Below, one piece after another: positions 15,665-24,517 of a stretch of 32,682 nt of DNA. A program made the position numbers and the translations under genes. The stretch's first letter is position 1. Each line of letters opens with the position of its first letter. Under the pieces are notes generated by a model. The model was not told where the DNA came from. It saw only the letters and a list, made by a program, of their open reading frames with translations, and made no database searches. Source of the stretch: Pseudoflavonifractor sp050943825 (GTDB lineage Bacteria > Bacillota > Clostridia > Oscillospirales > Oscillospiraceae); the NCBI RefSeq assembly GCF_050943825.1, contig NZ_JBMNPX010000025.1, positions 1 through 32,682 of the forward strand, read 5' to 3'.

Positions 15665-17488
15665 TCAGGCCGTCTTGGAGGCGACCTCCATGGCCCGGAG
15701 AAGCATGGCCGCCGCGCTGCCGCGGTCCACGCCCTCATTGGGGGCAAAGGTTCCGTCCGGCTTGCCGGTGATGATACCCAGCTCAGTGGCCTTGGCGATG
15801 TAGTAGAAATCCTCTGTCACATCGGGATAGACGGTACTGGTGACGGTGCCGTCGTCCTCATACCCCAATGCCCGGACCAGGAGCTTGACCACTTCCGCCC
15901 GGGGCATGGGGTCAGCAGGAAAAAAACCGTCGGCATAGTCCTCCTGTTCCAGATATCCATAGGCGCACAGCGCGCTGATATACCATTCCGCCCAGGTGCC
16001 CGCCGTGCCGATCAGGGGTGTATCCGCGCCGCCCACAGGCAGGGTCTTGCCGTTGAGGTAGGGCATGGCCCCCCACACCAGCTTGCTCATGGAGGCCCGG
16101 TCCACCTGCTCGTCGGGGGAGTAGGTGCCGTCCGGCTTACCGGTGACCACCCCCATGGCCCCCAGGACGCCGTAGTACTGGGCGGCCCAGTGGGTCTGCT
16201 CCTCCTGGGGCAGGCGGGAGAGGAAGGCCGCCGTCTCCGCCGCCAGAGGGTCGTCTATGGACTGGCTGTACCAGGTCTCGTAGAGCTTCTTCAGGTTGGA
16301 GTTGACCGCCAGGAACTTATAGCGGAAGTGGACCTCGCCGGATACGCCCAGTTCCCGGTTCAGGGTCAGCTGCTGGGTGATGGCATCCAGCCCGTTCCAG
16401 GGGGAACCCTCGGTGCCATCGTCGGCCAGGTAATCCGCCATGCCGATATACAGCTTGACGCCTGTCCCCTTCACCGTATCGCTCCACCAGCGGGCGATGG
16501 TCTCATAGTCCATGGTGGGGTGGCCGATGTACCAGTAGATCTGGGGGCATATGTAGTCCACCCAGCCCTCCTTCACCCACTTGCGGCTGTCGGCGTAGGC
16601 GGCGTAGTAGCTCTCATAGTTGCCGGTGGTGGCGGAGCCGGCGCTCTGGTGGGTACTGTCCGCCCACACGCCGGAGGGAGACACGCCGAAGGACAGCTCC
16701 GGGTCCAGAGCGTGGAGCCGCTCATCCAGGCCCTGAATCAGCTGGTTGACGTTATCCCGCCGCCAGTCGCCGATATTGTCGAAATCCCCACCGTACTGCT
16801 TGAAGGTCTCCTCGTCGTTGAAGCTGCGGCTGGGGTAGAAGTAGTCGTCCAGGTGGACGCCGTCCACATCGTAATTGCGGACCAGCTCCTCCGCCCCCTG
16901 GATCACCAGCTCCCGCACTTCGGGCAGGCCCGGGTCCAGGTAGTAGTTGCCGTCACACTCCACCACCCACTCGGGATGCTGTACGGCGGGAGATTTGGCG
17001 TCCAGCGCGGCAAGCTCACTCTCGCCGCCCTTGGTGATGCGGAAGGGGTTGATCCAGGCGTGGAGCTCCAGCCCCAGGGCGTGGGCCTTCTCCACCCAGT
17101 AGGCCAGGGGGTCAAAGTTGTCCTCAGGCGCCAGGCCGGAGGCACCGGTCAGGTACTTGCTCCAGGGGAACAGCTCTGAGGGATAGAGGGCGTCCCCCGA
17201 GGGACGCACCTGGAGGATCACCGCGTTCATCCCCATGTCTACGCAGTTCTCCAGAATCTCATCCGCCTGGGCCTTGAGGGCGTCGGCGTCGGTGGTGGCG
17301 GCGTTGGGGTAGTCCAGGTTGTACACCGTGGCCACCCAAACGGCCCGGAAGTCATCCCGGGCGGCGCTGGGGGCATTGGCCGCCTGGGCCTCCCGCTCGC
17401 CGCCGGAAGCAGGCCCGCAGCCTGCCGGAAGCGCCAGCAGCAGTGCCGCCAAAGCCAGCAGCGCCACCATTCTCCGTTTCAGCTTCAT
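15665..17488 (-). CDS. GHL10-family glycosidase-like lipoprotein with SLH repeats
   Basis: Predicted surface protein of 607 aa. It has a lipoprotein signal (lipobox PAGC, Cys24), a glycosyl-hydrolase-like 10 TIM barrel (formerly DUF187, about residues 45-390) and three S-layer homology repeats (about 430-600: MGVVTGKPDGTYSPDEQVDR, YADGFFPADPMPRAEVVKLL, LGIITGKPDGTFAPNEGVDR). The barrel shows FRAVWVATVYNLDYP, MGMNAVILQVRPSGDALYPS and DGVHLDDYFYP, whose Asp residues are the likely acidic catalytic site. ATG 17488 is preferred over TTG 17509 for its GGAG spacing and because the signal sequence starts there. A lipid anchor plus SLH cell-wall anchors in one protein is unusual. Substrate unknown; peptidoglycan or wall glycan is the family expectation. 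Confidence 0.88.
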   Translation of the reverse strand: MKLKRRMVALLALAALLLALPAGCGPASGGEREAQAANAPSAARDDFRAVWVATVYNLDYPNAATTDADALKAQADEILENCVDMGMNAVILQVRPSGDALYPSELFPWSKYLTGASGLAPEDNFDPLAYWVEKAHALGLELHAWINPFRITKGGESELAALDAKSPAVQHPEWVVECDGNYYLDPGLPEVRELVIQGAEELVRNYDVDGVHLDDYFYPSRSFNDEETFKQYGGDFDNIGDWRRDNVNQLIQGLDERLHALDPELSFGVSPSGVWADSTHQSAGSATTGNYESYYAAYADSRKWVKEGWVDYICPQIYWYIGHPTMDYETIARWWSDTVKGTGVKLYIGMADYLADDGTEGSPWNGLDAITQQLTLNRELGVSGEVHFRYKFLAVNSNLKKLYETWYSQSIDDPLAAETAAFLSRLPQEEQTHWAAQYYGVLGAMGVVTGKPDGTYSPDEQVDRASMSKLVWGAMPYLNGKTLPVGGADTPLIGTAGTWAEWYISALCAYGYLEQEDYADGFFPADPMPRAEVVKLLVRALGYEDDGTVTSTVYPDVTEDFYYIAKATELGIITGKPDGTFAPNEGVDRGSAAAMLLRAMEVASKTA

Positions 17489-17557
17489 GGTCTCTTTCTC
17501 CGTTTCCAATCAGATTTCCTCTGCCCGACTGGGTTGAGGAAGGAATATACGGGTAAC

Positions 17558-17563
17558 ATTATA
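17558..17563 (-). promoter_or_regulatory. Extended -10 promoter of the GHL10 gene
   Basis: TGATATAAT on the minus strand (TATAAT 17563-17558) with no good -35 element, about 70 bases before the start codon. Confidence 0.5.
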
Positions 17564-17701
17564 TCATATCCGGCCCAAAATGGTAGACATAATTTCTTGA
17601 AAAATGACAACCTTTTTCCTCCTTTTCGTTTTTTCCAATCACGGACGCGCTTTTCTTTGATTATTTGTTGAAAAATTCTGATTTAATTTGATTGAAACTG
17701 C

Positions 17702-17730
17702 TTGACACTTTTTAGAAGTGGTGCTATATT
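17702..17730 (+). promoter_or_regulatory. Sigma-A promoter of the fru operon
   Basis: Perfect TTGACA (17702-17707), 17-base spacer, TATATT (17725-17730), 41 bases before the fruR ATG. TTGAAA occurs twice just upstream (within 17665-17700), a possible repeat for FruR, unproven. Confidence 0.82.
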
Positions 17731-17771
17731 CTCCTCAGAAATAATAAAAACGCGCAAAAAGGAGCCATAAC

Positions 17772-18524
17772 ATGCTGACACAGGAGCGATATCAGCAAAT
17801 TCTTCAGATGCTTGCCCGGAAGCGGACCGTGACCGTGGCGGAACTTACCCAGACGCTGGGCGCCTCAGAGGCCACGATACGCCGGGACCTGAATGCGCTC
17901 CATGAGATGGGCCGGCTGAACAAGGTACACGGCGGCGCCACCGCCCTCTCCTCCCCCTTCGCCACGTCGGAGGCCGACGTGCGCACCAAGTCCGCCCTCA
18001 ATGTGGAGGAGAAGGTCCTCATCGGCCGGTATGCCGCCACACTGATAGAAGATGACGATTTTGTCTACATCGACGCGGGCAGCACAACGGAAAAGCTGGT
18101 GGAGGCCATCGGCGAGAGCCGGGCCACCTTTGTCACCAACGGCATCGCCCACGCCCAGCACCTGGCCCGTAAGGGGCTCAAGGCCTACATCCTGGGCGGG
18201 GAGCTCAAGCCGGCCACCGAGGCGGTGGTGGGCGCCGTGGCCGCCCGGAACCTCCAGAAATACAATTTCACCAAGTGCTTCATGGGCGCCAACGGCATCT
18301 CCGCCAAGGCCGGCTTCACTACGCCGGATGCCGAGGAGGGCATGCTCAAGAGCGAGGCCTTCGGCCGGTCCTACATGGCCTACGTGCTGGCCGACCACAC
18401 CAAATTCGACTGGGTCTCCCCCGTCAGCTTTGCTCCCATCGAGAAGGCCTGCATCATCACCGACTACCTGCCCGACGAGAGCTACCGTTCCTTCACCATT
18501 ATCGAGGAGGTCTCGAAACCGTGA
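17772..18524 (+). CDS. fruR: DeoR family repressor of the fructose operon
   Basis: DNA-binding repressor of 250 aa, expected to bind the fru promoter and be released by fructose 1-phosphate. The winged helix-turn-helix is residues 1-57 (RTVTVAELTQTLGASEATIR, then RDLNAL). The C-terminal sugar-phosphate isomerase-like domain has YIDAGSTTEKLVEAI (about 97-111), TNGIAHA and FMGANGISAKAGFTT. ATG 17772 follows AAAAAGGAG. It is the first gene of the operon, and its stop overlaps the fruK GTG by four bases. The assignment to fructose rests on the downstream genes. Confidence 0.92.
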   Translation: MLTQERYQQILQMLARKRTVTVAELTQTLGASEATIRRDLNALHEMGRLNKVHGGATALSSPFATSEADVRTKSALNVEEKVLIGRYAATLIEDDDFVYIDAGSTTEKLVEAIGESRATFVTNGIAHAQHLARKGLKAYILGGELKPATEAVVGAVAARNLQKYNFTKCFMGANGISAKAGFTTPDAEEGMLKSEAFGRSYMAYVLADHTKFDWVSPVSFAPIEKACIITDYLPDESYRSFTIIEEVSKP

Positions 18525-19429
18525 TTTATACCGTTACCTTTAACCCCGCTCTGGACTATGCCGTCTATCTGGACCATCTGGAGATGGGCGCGCTCAACCG
18601 CACCCGCGGAGAAGAGCTGCGCTGCGGCGGAAAGGGTATCAACGTCTCCATTGTCCTGCGCAACCTGGGCATGGATACCGTGGCGCTGGGCTTTCTGGCC
18701 GGATTCACCGGTCAGTGCATTGCCGCCTGGCTGGACCAGCTGTCTGTCCAGAGCGACTTTATTATGCTTCCCTCCGGCATGAGCCGCATCAATATCAAGC
18801 TGAAAACCGGCCTGGAGACCGAGATCAACGGTCAGGGCCCGGACATTCCACCTCAGGCTCTGGAGGAGCTGCTGGTGAAGCTGGACCGCATTTCCAGGGG
18901 CGACACCCTTGTCCTTGCGGGCAGCATTCCCGCCTCCCTTCCTGTTGACATATATGAGCGCATTCTCTCCCGCCTCTCCGGGCGGGGCATCCGCTGCGTG
19001 GTGGACGCCTCCGGCCCCCTGCTGCGCAACGTGCTCCAGTACCACCCCTTCCTGATTAAACCCAACCACACCGAGCTGTCCGAGCTGTGCGGCGTATCCC
19101 TGGCAGCTGACGATTTTGCCGGCGTCAGGGCCTGTGCCGCCCAGCTCCAGGAGCAGGGCGCACGGAACGTGCTGGTCTCCCTGGGGCCCAACGGTGCCCT
19201 CCTCCTTACCGAGGACGGACAGGTCCTCCACCAGGAGGCCGCCGCCGGTACGGTGCGCAACTCGGTGGGCGCCGGCGACTCCATGGTGGCCGGTTTCCTC
19301 ACCGGGCTGCACCTGACGGGCAGCTACCGGGAAGCGCTCCAGATGGGCGCTGCCGCCGGTGCCGCCACCGCCTTCTCCGACCACCTGGCCACCCGCCGGG
19401 ATGTGGAGGCCCTGCTCAACACCCTGTAA
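18521..19429 (+). CDS. fruK: 1-phosphofructokinase
   Basis: PfkB-family kinase that phosphorylates fructose 1-phosphate to fructose 1,6-bisphosphate in the cytoplasm. Starting at GTG 18521 (GTGA overlap with fruR; GAGGAGG upstream) gives 302 aa beginning IYTVTFNPALDYAVYL, the normal family N-terminus. CGGKGINVSIVLRNLG (35-50) and the catalytic GAGDSMVAGFL (250-260, base Asp253) are present. It follows the repressor and precedes the PTS genes that make its substrate. The tagatose-6-phosphate kinase LacC is a relative, but the fru-type PTS downstream favours fruK. Confidence 0.93.
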   Translation: MIYTVTFNPALDYAVYLDHLEMGALNRTRGEELRCGGKGINVSIVLRNLGMDTVALGFLAGFTGQCIAAWLDQLSVQSDFIMLPSGMSRINIKLKTGLETEINGQGPDIPPQALEELLVKLDRISRGDTLVLAGSIPASLPVDIYERILSRLSGRGIRCVVDASGPLLRNVLQYHPFLIKPNHTELSELCGVSLAADDFAGVRACAAQLQEQGARNVLVSLGPNGALLLTEDGQVLHQEAAAGTVRNSVGAGDSMVAGFLTGLHLTGSYREALQMGAAAGAATAFSDHLATRRDVEALLNTL

Positions 19430-19492
19430 CCCCAGGCTATTTCCCTGTTTCCCTTCATATAACTGTATTCAATCGTAGAAAGGATGATTATC

Positions 19493-19951
19493 ATGCGTAT
19501 TACTGATCTGCTTACTGAGGACGGTATCCTCATCGGCGCCGCTGCCACCACCAAGGAGGAGGCCATCACCATGCTGGTCTCCGGTCCCGACCGCTTCGGC
19601 TGTGTCACCGACCCCGCCGTGTGCCGGGCCGACGTTCTGGCCCGCGAGAGCCTGGGCACCACCGCCCTGTCCCACGGTGTGGCCGTGCCCCACGCCAAGA
19701 GCCGCGGCGTGAAGGAGCGGGGCGTCACTGTTATGACCGTGCCCAACGGCGTTGACTTCGGCGCTGTGGACGGCCCCTCCCGCCTCATCTTCCTGCTGGT
19801 CGGCCCCGAGAACGACCCCGGCGCCTACCTGGAGATGCTCTCCAGCCTGCTCCAGGTGCTGATGAAGAACCCCGGCCTGGCCGAGAAGCTGGCCGAGTGC
19901 AAGTCCTCCTCCGAGTTCCTCCAGCTCCTGCGGGAGGCCGAGTCCAACTAA
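19493..19951 (+). CDS. Stand-alone fructose PTS EIIA protein
   Basis: Cytoplasmic phosphocarrier of the mannitol/fructose EIIA family, 152 aa, accepting phosphate from HPr. It begins RITDLLTEDGILIGA and carries the active His67 in SHGVAVPHAKS. ATG 19493 is preferred to ATG 19484, which overlaps the AAAGG site itself. It is a close paralogue of the EIIA domain at the N-terminus of the next gene, and even the leader sequences look alike (AAAGGATG before each start), so it arose by local duplication. It might donate phosphate to the same EIIB or act in regulation; the sequence does not say which. Confidence 0.9.
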   Translation: MRITDLLTEDGILIGAAATTKEEAITMLVSGPDRFGCVTDPAVCRADVLARESLGTTALSHGVAVPHAKSRGVKERGVTVMTVPNGVDFGAVDGPSRLIFLLVGPENDPGAYLEMLSSLLQVLMKNPGLAEKLAECKSSSEFLQLLREAESN

Positions 19952-20039
19952 TCCCAGCCCGGCAGCGCCTGATGCGCTGTCCGGCCCCACCCAAGTAAGC
20001 CCAACTTCTCACCATATCTGGACGGAAAGGATGAGAGCA

Positions 20040-21959
20040 TTGCGTATCACGGACCTTCTCCAGGAGCAGGGGATTCTGCTTCACGCCGCCCCCGCGGACA
20101 AGTCTGCCGCTGTGGAGCTGCTGGTCTCTCTCCAGTCCGTCCAGGGTATCCTCTCCAATCCCGCCCAGTTCCGGGAGGCCCTGCTGGAGCGGGAGGCACA
20201 GAGCTCCACCGCCATCGGCTCCGGCATCGCTGTGCCCCACGCCAGAAGCTCCGGCGTCCTCCGCCCCGGTCTCTCCGCCATAACAGTCCCCGGCGGAGTG
20301 GACTGGGGCGCGCCGGACGGCAGCCTCTCCCATCTGATTTTCCTCATCGCCGCCCCCGAAGGGGAGGACGGACTCCACCTGGAGCTGCTCTCCCGCCTGA
20401 TGCGGCTGCTGATGGGGGAACAGTTCCGCGCACAGCTTATGGCGGCGGCCACACCCGCCGCCTTTCGTGCTGTCATCGACCAGGCGGAGCGGACGGAATT
20501 CCCCGATGATTTCCCCGCCGCCGCCCCCGCCTCCCTTCCCCGGGTGCTGGCCGTCACCGCCTGCCCCACTGGAATTGCCCACACCTATATGGCCGCCGAG
20601 GCGCTGGAGCAGGCGGCCAGAGCCATGGGCTGCCCCATCCAGGTGGAGACCAACGGCGCCTCCGGCGCCGCCCGGGTACTCACAGATGAGGAGATCGCCG
20701 CCTGCGACGGCATCATCGTGGCTGCTGACCGGGAGGTGGATATGGCCCGGTTTGACGGCCGCCCGGTGCTCCGGGTCCCGGTGTCTGCCGGTATCAGCCG
20801 CCCGGCCGCGCTGATTCAGGAGGTGCTGGACGGCAAGGCCCCGATCTACCACCACAAGGAGGCCGTCGTCGCCAGGCCCCGTCCGGCACAGGGCGGAGAA
20901 AATCTGTGCCGCACCCTCTACAAGCAGCTGATGAACGGCGTGAGCCATATGCTGCCCTTTGTCATCGCCGGCGGTATCTTTATCGCCATCTCCTTCCTGC
21001 TGGACGACCCCTCCCTGGGCTACGAAACCTTTGGAACCAATACCCAGCTGGCCGCCTGGTTCAATACGGTGGGCAACGCCGCCTTCCGTTTCATGCTGCC
21101 GGTGCTGTCGGCCTATATCGCCGTGGCCATCGGGGACCGGCCTGCGCTGATGGCCGGTTTTGTGGGCGGCGCCCTGGCCGTCTCCGGCTACACCTTCCCC
21201 TTCTTCTCCGCCGAGGCGGTCTCCGCCGGATTCCTGGGCGCCCTGGTGGCCGGCTTTGCCGCCGGATACCTGATGCGCCTGCTTCAGCGTCTTCTGTCCG
21301 GCCTGCCCGCCCCCCTGGAGGGGCTCAAGCCCGTGCTCCTCTACCCCCTGGCAGGGCTGCTGCTGACCGGGCTCTTTCTCTGCGCCGTCAACCCTTTTGT
21401 GGGGATGCTCAACACCGCCCTGGACAGCGCCCTGGCCTCCATGGACGAGGGCCGCAGAATCGCCCTGGGCGCAGCTGTGGCCGCACTGATGGCCGTGGAC
21501 ATGGGCGGCCCCTTCAACAAGGCCGCCTATGTGTTCGCCACCTCCACCCTGGCCGCCGCCTCACCCGCTGTGGGCTCTGTGGTCATGGCCTGCGCCATGG
21601 CGGGCGGCATGGTGCCGCCCCTGGCCGTCGCCCTGTGCTGCACCTTCTTCCCCAGCCGGTTTTACCCGGAGGAGCGCCGGTCCGGCCTGGTTAACTATAT
21701 TATGGGTCTGTGCTTCATCACCGAGGGGGCCATTCCCTTTGCGGCCTCCGACCCTGTGCGGGTCATTCCCGCCTGCGTCACCGGCTCCGCCCTGGCAGGC
21801 GGACTGGCCGCCTTCTTCAACTGTACCCTGCCCGCCCCTCATGGCGGTATCTTTGTCTTCCCTGTTATCCGGAATGTGCCGGGCTACCTCATCGCCCTGG
21901 CCGCCGGAGCCCTGGCCGGCATGCTGGTGCTGGCCGTGCTGCGGAAAAAGCGGGTATGA
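20040..21959 (+). CDS. fruA: Fructose PTS enzyme IIABC
   Basis: Membrane permease that imports fructose and phosphorylates it at C1. The order is EIIA (about 1-150, active His67 in GSGIAVPHARS), EIIB-fru (about 167-265, phosphocysteine Cys175 in VTACPTGIAHTYMAAEAL) and a membrane EIIC domain (about 285-639) with many hydrophobic helices and a conserved DMGGPFNKAAY. I start at TTG 20040 because it is nine bases from GGAAAGG and aligns with the ATG of the preceding EIIA paralogue; ATG 20031 directly abuts the ribosome site and would add three residues. Neighbours fruR, fruK, HPr and EI support fructose. Confidence 0.93.
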   Translation: MRITDLLQEQGILLHAAPADKSAAVELLVSLQSVQGILSNPAQFREALLEREAQSSTAIGSGIAVPHARSSGVLRPGLSAITVPGGVDWGAPDGSLSHLIFLIAAPEGEDGLHLELLSRLMRLLMGEQFRAQLMAAATPAAFRAVIDQAERTEFPDDFPAAAPASLPRVLAVTACPTGIAHTYMAAEALEQAARAMGCPIQVETNGASGAARVLTDEEIAACDGIIVAADREVDMARFDGRPVLRVPVSAGISRPAALIQEVLDGKAPIYHHKEAVVARPRPAQGGENLCRTLYKQLMNGVSHMLPFVIAGGIFIAISFLLDDPSLGYETFGTNTQLAAWFNTVGNAAFRFMLPVLSAYIAVAIGDRPALMAGFVGGALAVSGYTFPFFSAEAVSAGFLGALVAGFAAGYLMRLLQRLLSGLPAPLEGLKPVLLYPLAGLLLTGLFLCAVNPFVGMLNTALDSALASMDEGRRIALGAAVAALMAVDMGGPFNKAAYVFATSTLAAASPAVGSVVMACAMAGGMVPPLAVALCCTFFPSRFYPEERRSGLVNYIMGLCFITEGAIPFAASDPVRVIPACVTGSALAGGLAAFFNCTLPAPHGGIFVFPVIRNVPGYLIALAAGALAGMLVLAVLRKKRV

Positions 21960-21995
21960 ATCCGCTGGAATACATCATTTTTGGAGGTTATCATT

Positions 21996-22262
21996 ATGGT
22001 CAGCGAGCAGCTCACTGTTATCAACAAGGCCGGATTCCACATGCGTCCCGCCAATATCTTTGTCCAGGCCATGACCAAGTTCCAGTCCAACATCACCATC
22101 GTCTTCAACGGCCGTGAGATTGACGGCAAGAGCATTATGAACGTGATGGCCGCCTGCATGAAGCAGGGCGCCGAGATTGAGATCCGCTGTGAGGGTCCCG
22201 ACGAGGTGGAGATGCTCCGCACTGCCGCCGATCTGGTGCGCTCCGGTCTGGGCGAGGAGTAA
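21996..22262 (+). CDS. ptsH: Phosphocarrier protein HPr
   Basis: Small cytoplasmic phosphocarrier, 88 aa, passing phosphate from Enzyme I to EIIA. Active His15 is in NKAGFHMRPANIF. The regulatory Ser46 (DGKSIMNVM) used by HPr kinase in catabolite repression of Firmicutes is present at the canonical position. ATG 21996 follows TTGGAGG. It lies 36 bases after the EIIABC gene and 56 before Enzyme I, so it belongs to the operon. His15 and Ser46 together indicate a normal HPr rather than a Crh-like one. Confidence 0.94.
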   Translation: MVSEQLTVINKAGFHMRPANIFVQAMTKFQSNITIVFNGREIDGKSIMNVMAACMKQGAEIEIRCEGPDEVEMLRTAADLVRSGLGEE

Positions 22263-22318
22263 GGCTTCCCCTTTCCGTCCTTGATTCTGCCGCCGGGCGG
22301 CACTGGGAGGTTCAGGTT

Positions 22319-24025
22319 ATGAAGTGTGAGGGAATTCCCGCCTCGGGCGGCATCGGCATCGGCACCGCCGTGCTGGTGGCCGAGCCCGACCTGGGGTATG
22401 GAGACGTGGTATTCTCCGGCGTGGAGGCGGAAAAGGCCCGGCTGACCGGCGCCGTGGCCGCCTTTATCCGGGAGACCTCCGCCATGGCGGAGGAGCTTCG
22501 GACCCGCGTAGGGGACAAGCAGGCGGAGATCCTGTCCGGACAGGCCATGATGATCTCCGACCCCTATATGACCAGCCAGATGAACGCCGCCATTGAAAAC
22601 GGCGTATGCGCCGAGGCTGCGGCGGACAGTGTGTGCGGCATGTATGTGGAGCTGTTCTCCTCCATGGAGGACGAGCTGATGCGCCAGCGGGCCGGGGACG
22701 TGGAGGATCTGCGCCGCCGCCTGCTGTGTATTCTGCTGGGCCGCCCCCGGGTGGAGCTGAGTACCATTCCCTCCGGCTCCGTGCTGGTGGCCCGGGACTT
22801 CACCCCCTCCATGACCGCCGGCCTCCGGCGGGAGAATGTGGCCGCCATTGTGACGGAGAGCGGCGGGATCACCTCCCACTCCGCCATTCTGGCGCGCACC
22901 ATGGCCCTGCCCGCCGTGCTGTCGGTCCCCAATATTACGGATATTCTCTCCGGCGGCGAGACTCTGGTGGTGGACGGCAGCGCCGGAACCGTCCTCGTCA
23001 ATCCGGACGAGGAGGTCCTCCGGGACTGCCGCGCCCGCCAGGGAGAGGAGATGGCCCGTCAGGCCGATCTGATCCGCTTCCGCGCCCGCCCCACCCACAC
23101 CGCCGACGGCGAGGCCGTGTCCCTGTGCTGCAACATCGCCAGCCCCAGGGATGTGCCCGGTGTGCTGGAGCACACCGGCGAGGGCGTGGGTCTGTTCCGC
23201 ACGGAATTTCTCTTCATGAACCGCGCCGCACCTCCCAGCGAGGAGGAGCAGTTCCGCATCTATCAGGACGCCGCCCGGCGGCTGGAGGGCCGGGAGATCA
23301 TCATCCGTACCCTGGACATCGGCGGAGACAAGGACATCGCCTGTCTGGACACAGCGCCTGAGGAAAACCCCTTCCTGGGCTTCCGCGCCATCCGGTACTG
23401 TCTGAGCAAGCCCGACCTCTTCAAAACCCAGCTGTCCGCCATCCTCCGTGCTTCCGCCTACGGCAGCATCCGGATTCTCCTTCCCTTTGTCTCCTGCGTG
23501 GATGAGATCCGCTCCGCCCGGGTGCTGCTGGAGGAGACCAAGTCCCGCCTGGCCCAGGAGGGCGTCCCCTTCAACCGGGACATCCCGCTGGGTGTGATGG
23601 TGGAGACCCCCGCCGCCGTTTTCCTGGCCGACACCCTGGCCCGTGAGGCCGACTTCTTCTCCATCGGCACCAACGACCTGACCCAGTACACCCTGGCCGC
23701 CGACCGGGGCAATAACCAGGTCTCCTACCTCTGCTCCTACTTCCAGCCCGCCCTGCTCCGGGCCGTCCGCATGGCCGCCTCTCAGGCCAAGCGGGCGGGC
23801 ATCCCCGTGGGCATGTGCGGCGAGTCCGCCGGGGACCCCCTCATGACCCCCCTGCTGCTGGCCTTCGGGCTGGACGAGTTCTCCGTCTCCCCCACCGCCG
23901 TGCTGCCCATCCGCCAGGCCATCTCCCGCTGGACCAGGGAGGAGGCCCGCGCCCTGGCCGACCAGGTGATGGGCCTGTCCACCGCCGACGAGGTGTACGC
24001 CTGCCTCAAGGCCAACGTCCGCTGA
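22319..24025 (+). CDS. ptsI: PTS Enzyme I (phosphoenolpyruvate-protein phosphotransferase)
   Basis: Takes phosphate from phosphoenolpyruvate and gives it to HPr. Full length, 568 aa: HPr-binding helical domain inside the N-terminal half, phosphohistidine His187 in TESGGITSHSAILAR, and the PEP-binding TIM barrel with GLFRTEFLFM, IIRTLDIGGDKD, SIGTNDLTQY and the active cysteine region VGMCGESAGD. GGGAGG precedes ATG 22319. Placing ptsH and ptsI inside the fru operon makes general PTS enzymes dependent on fructose control unless other copies exist. Confidence 0.96.
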   Translation: MKCEGIPASGGIGIGTAVLVAEPDLGYGDVVFSGVEAEKARLTGAVAAFIRETSAMAEELRTRVGDKQAEILSGQAMMISDPYMTSQMNAAIENGVCAEAAADSVCGMYVELFSSMEDELMRQRAGDVEDLRRRLLCILLGRPRVELSTIPSGSVLVARDFTPSMTAGLRRENVAAIVTESGGITSHSAILARTMALPAVLSVPNITDILSGGETLVVDGSAGTVLVNPDEEVLRDCRARQGEEMARQADLIRFRARPTHTADGEAVSLCCNIASPRDVPGVLEHTGEGVGLFRTEFLFMNRAAPPSEEEQFRIYQDAARRLEGREIIIRTLDIGGDKDIACLDTAPEENPFLGFRAIRYCLSKPDLFKTQLSAILRASAYGSIRILLPFVSCVDEIRSARVLLEETKSRLAQEGVPFNRDIPLGVMVETPAAVFLADTLAREADFFSIGTNDLTQYTLAADRGNNQVSYLCSYFQPALLRAVRMAASQAKRAGIPVGMCGESAGDPLMTPLLLAFGLDEFSVSPTAVLPIRQAISRWTREEARALADQVMGLSTADEVYACLKANVR

Positions 24026-24054
24026 ACCACACCGCTGATACAGGAGGTCTCCCC

Positions 24055-24405
24055 ATGCTCTTTGTCTGCTACCCCAAGTGCTCCACCTGCCGCAAGGCCC
24101 AGGCCTGGCTGGACAGCCACGGTCTCACCTACACCCTCCGGGACATCAAGGAGGAAAACCCCACCCGAGAGGAGCTGGCTGAGTGGCACGGCCGCAGCGG
24201 CCTGCCTCTGCGCAAGCTCTTCAACACCAGCGGCCTGCTCTACAAGTCCCTGGCTCTGAAGGACCGTCTGCCCGGTATGAGCGAGGATGAGCAGCTTGAC
24301 CTGCTCGCATCCGACGGCATGCTGGTCAAGCGCCCCATCCTGGTGACCGAAACAGCCGTCCTGGTGGGCTTCCGTGAGGCCGACTGGGCCGCCGCCCTGC
24401 TCTGA
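24055..24405 (+). CDS. Spx/ArsC family thioredoxin-fold protein
   Basis: Cytoplasmic protein of 116 aa in the arsenate reductase (ArsC)/Spx family. PKCSTCRKAQAWL (8-20) gives the CxxC pair of Spx/MgsR-like members, and the conserved KRPIL near residue 91 supplies the Arg-Pro element. AGGAGG precedes ATG 24055, 29 bases after ptsI, and a terminator follows, so it is the last gene of the fru transcript. Sequence alone does not separate a redox regulator that binds RNA polymerase (Spx) from a thiol oxidoreductase (YffB-like); the link with the PTS may be only operonic. Confidence 0.85.
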   Translation: MLFVCYPKCSTCRKAQAWLDSHGLTYTLRDIKEENPTREELAEWHGRSGLPLRKLFNTSGLLYKSLALKDRLPGMSEDEQLDLLASDGMLVKRPILVTETAVLVGFREADWAAALL

Positions 24406-24412
24406 TATTGCT

Positions 24413-24448
24413 CCGCCTGCCGGAAAATTTCCGGCAGGCGGATTTTTT
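24413..24448 (+). terminator. Terminator of the fru operon
   Basis: CCGCCTGCCGGAAA and TTTCCGGCAGGCGG form a tight stem followed by ATTTTTTT. Confidence 0.93.
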
Positions 24449-24517
24449 TGTAACCATCTTCACGCCATTGGCGACTATATGGGTGAAAGGACCTTTCAGA
24501 CGGAAGGAGGCGCTGTC

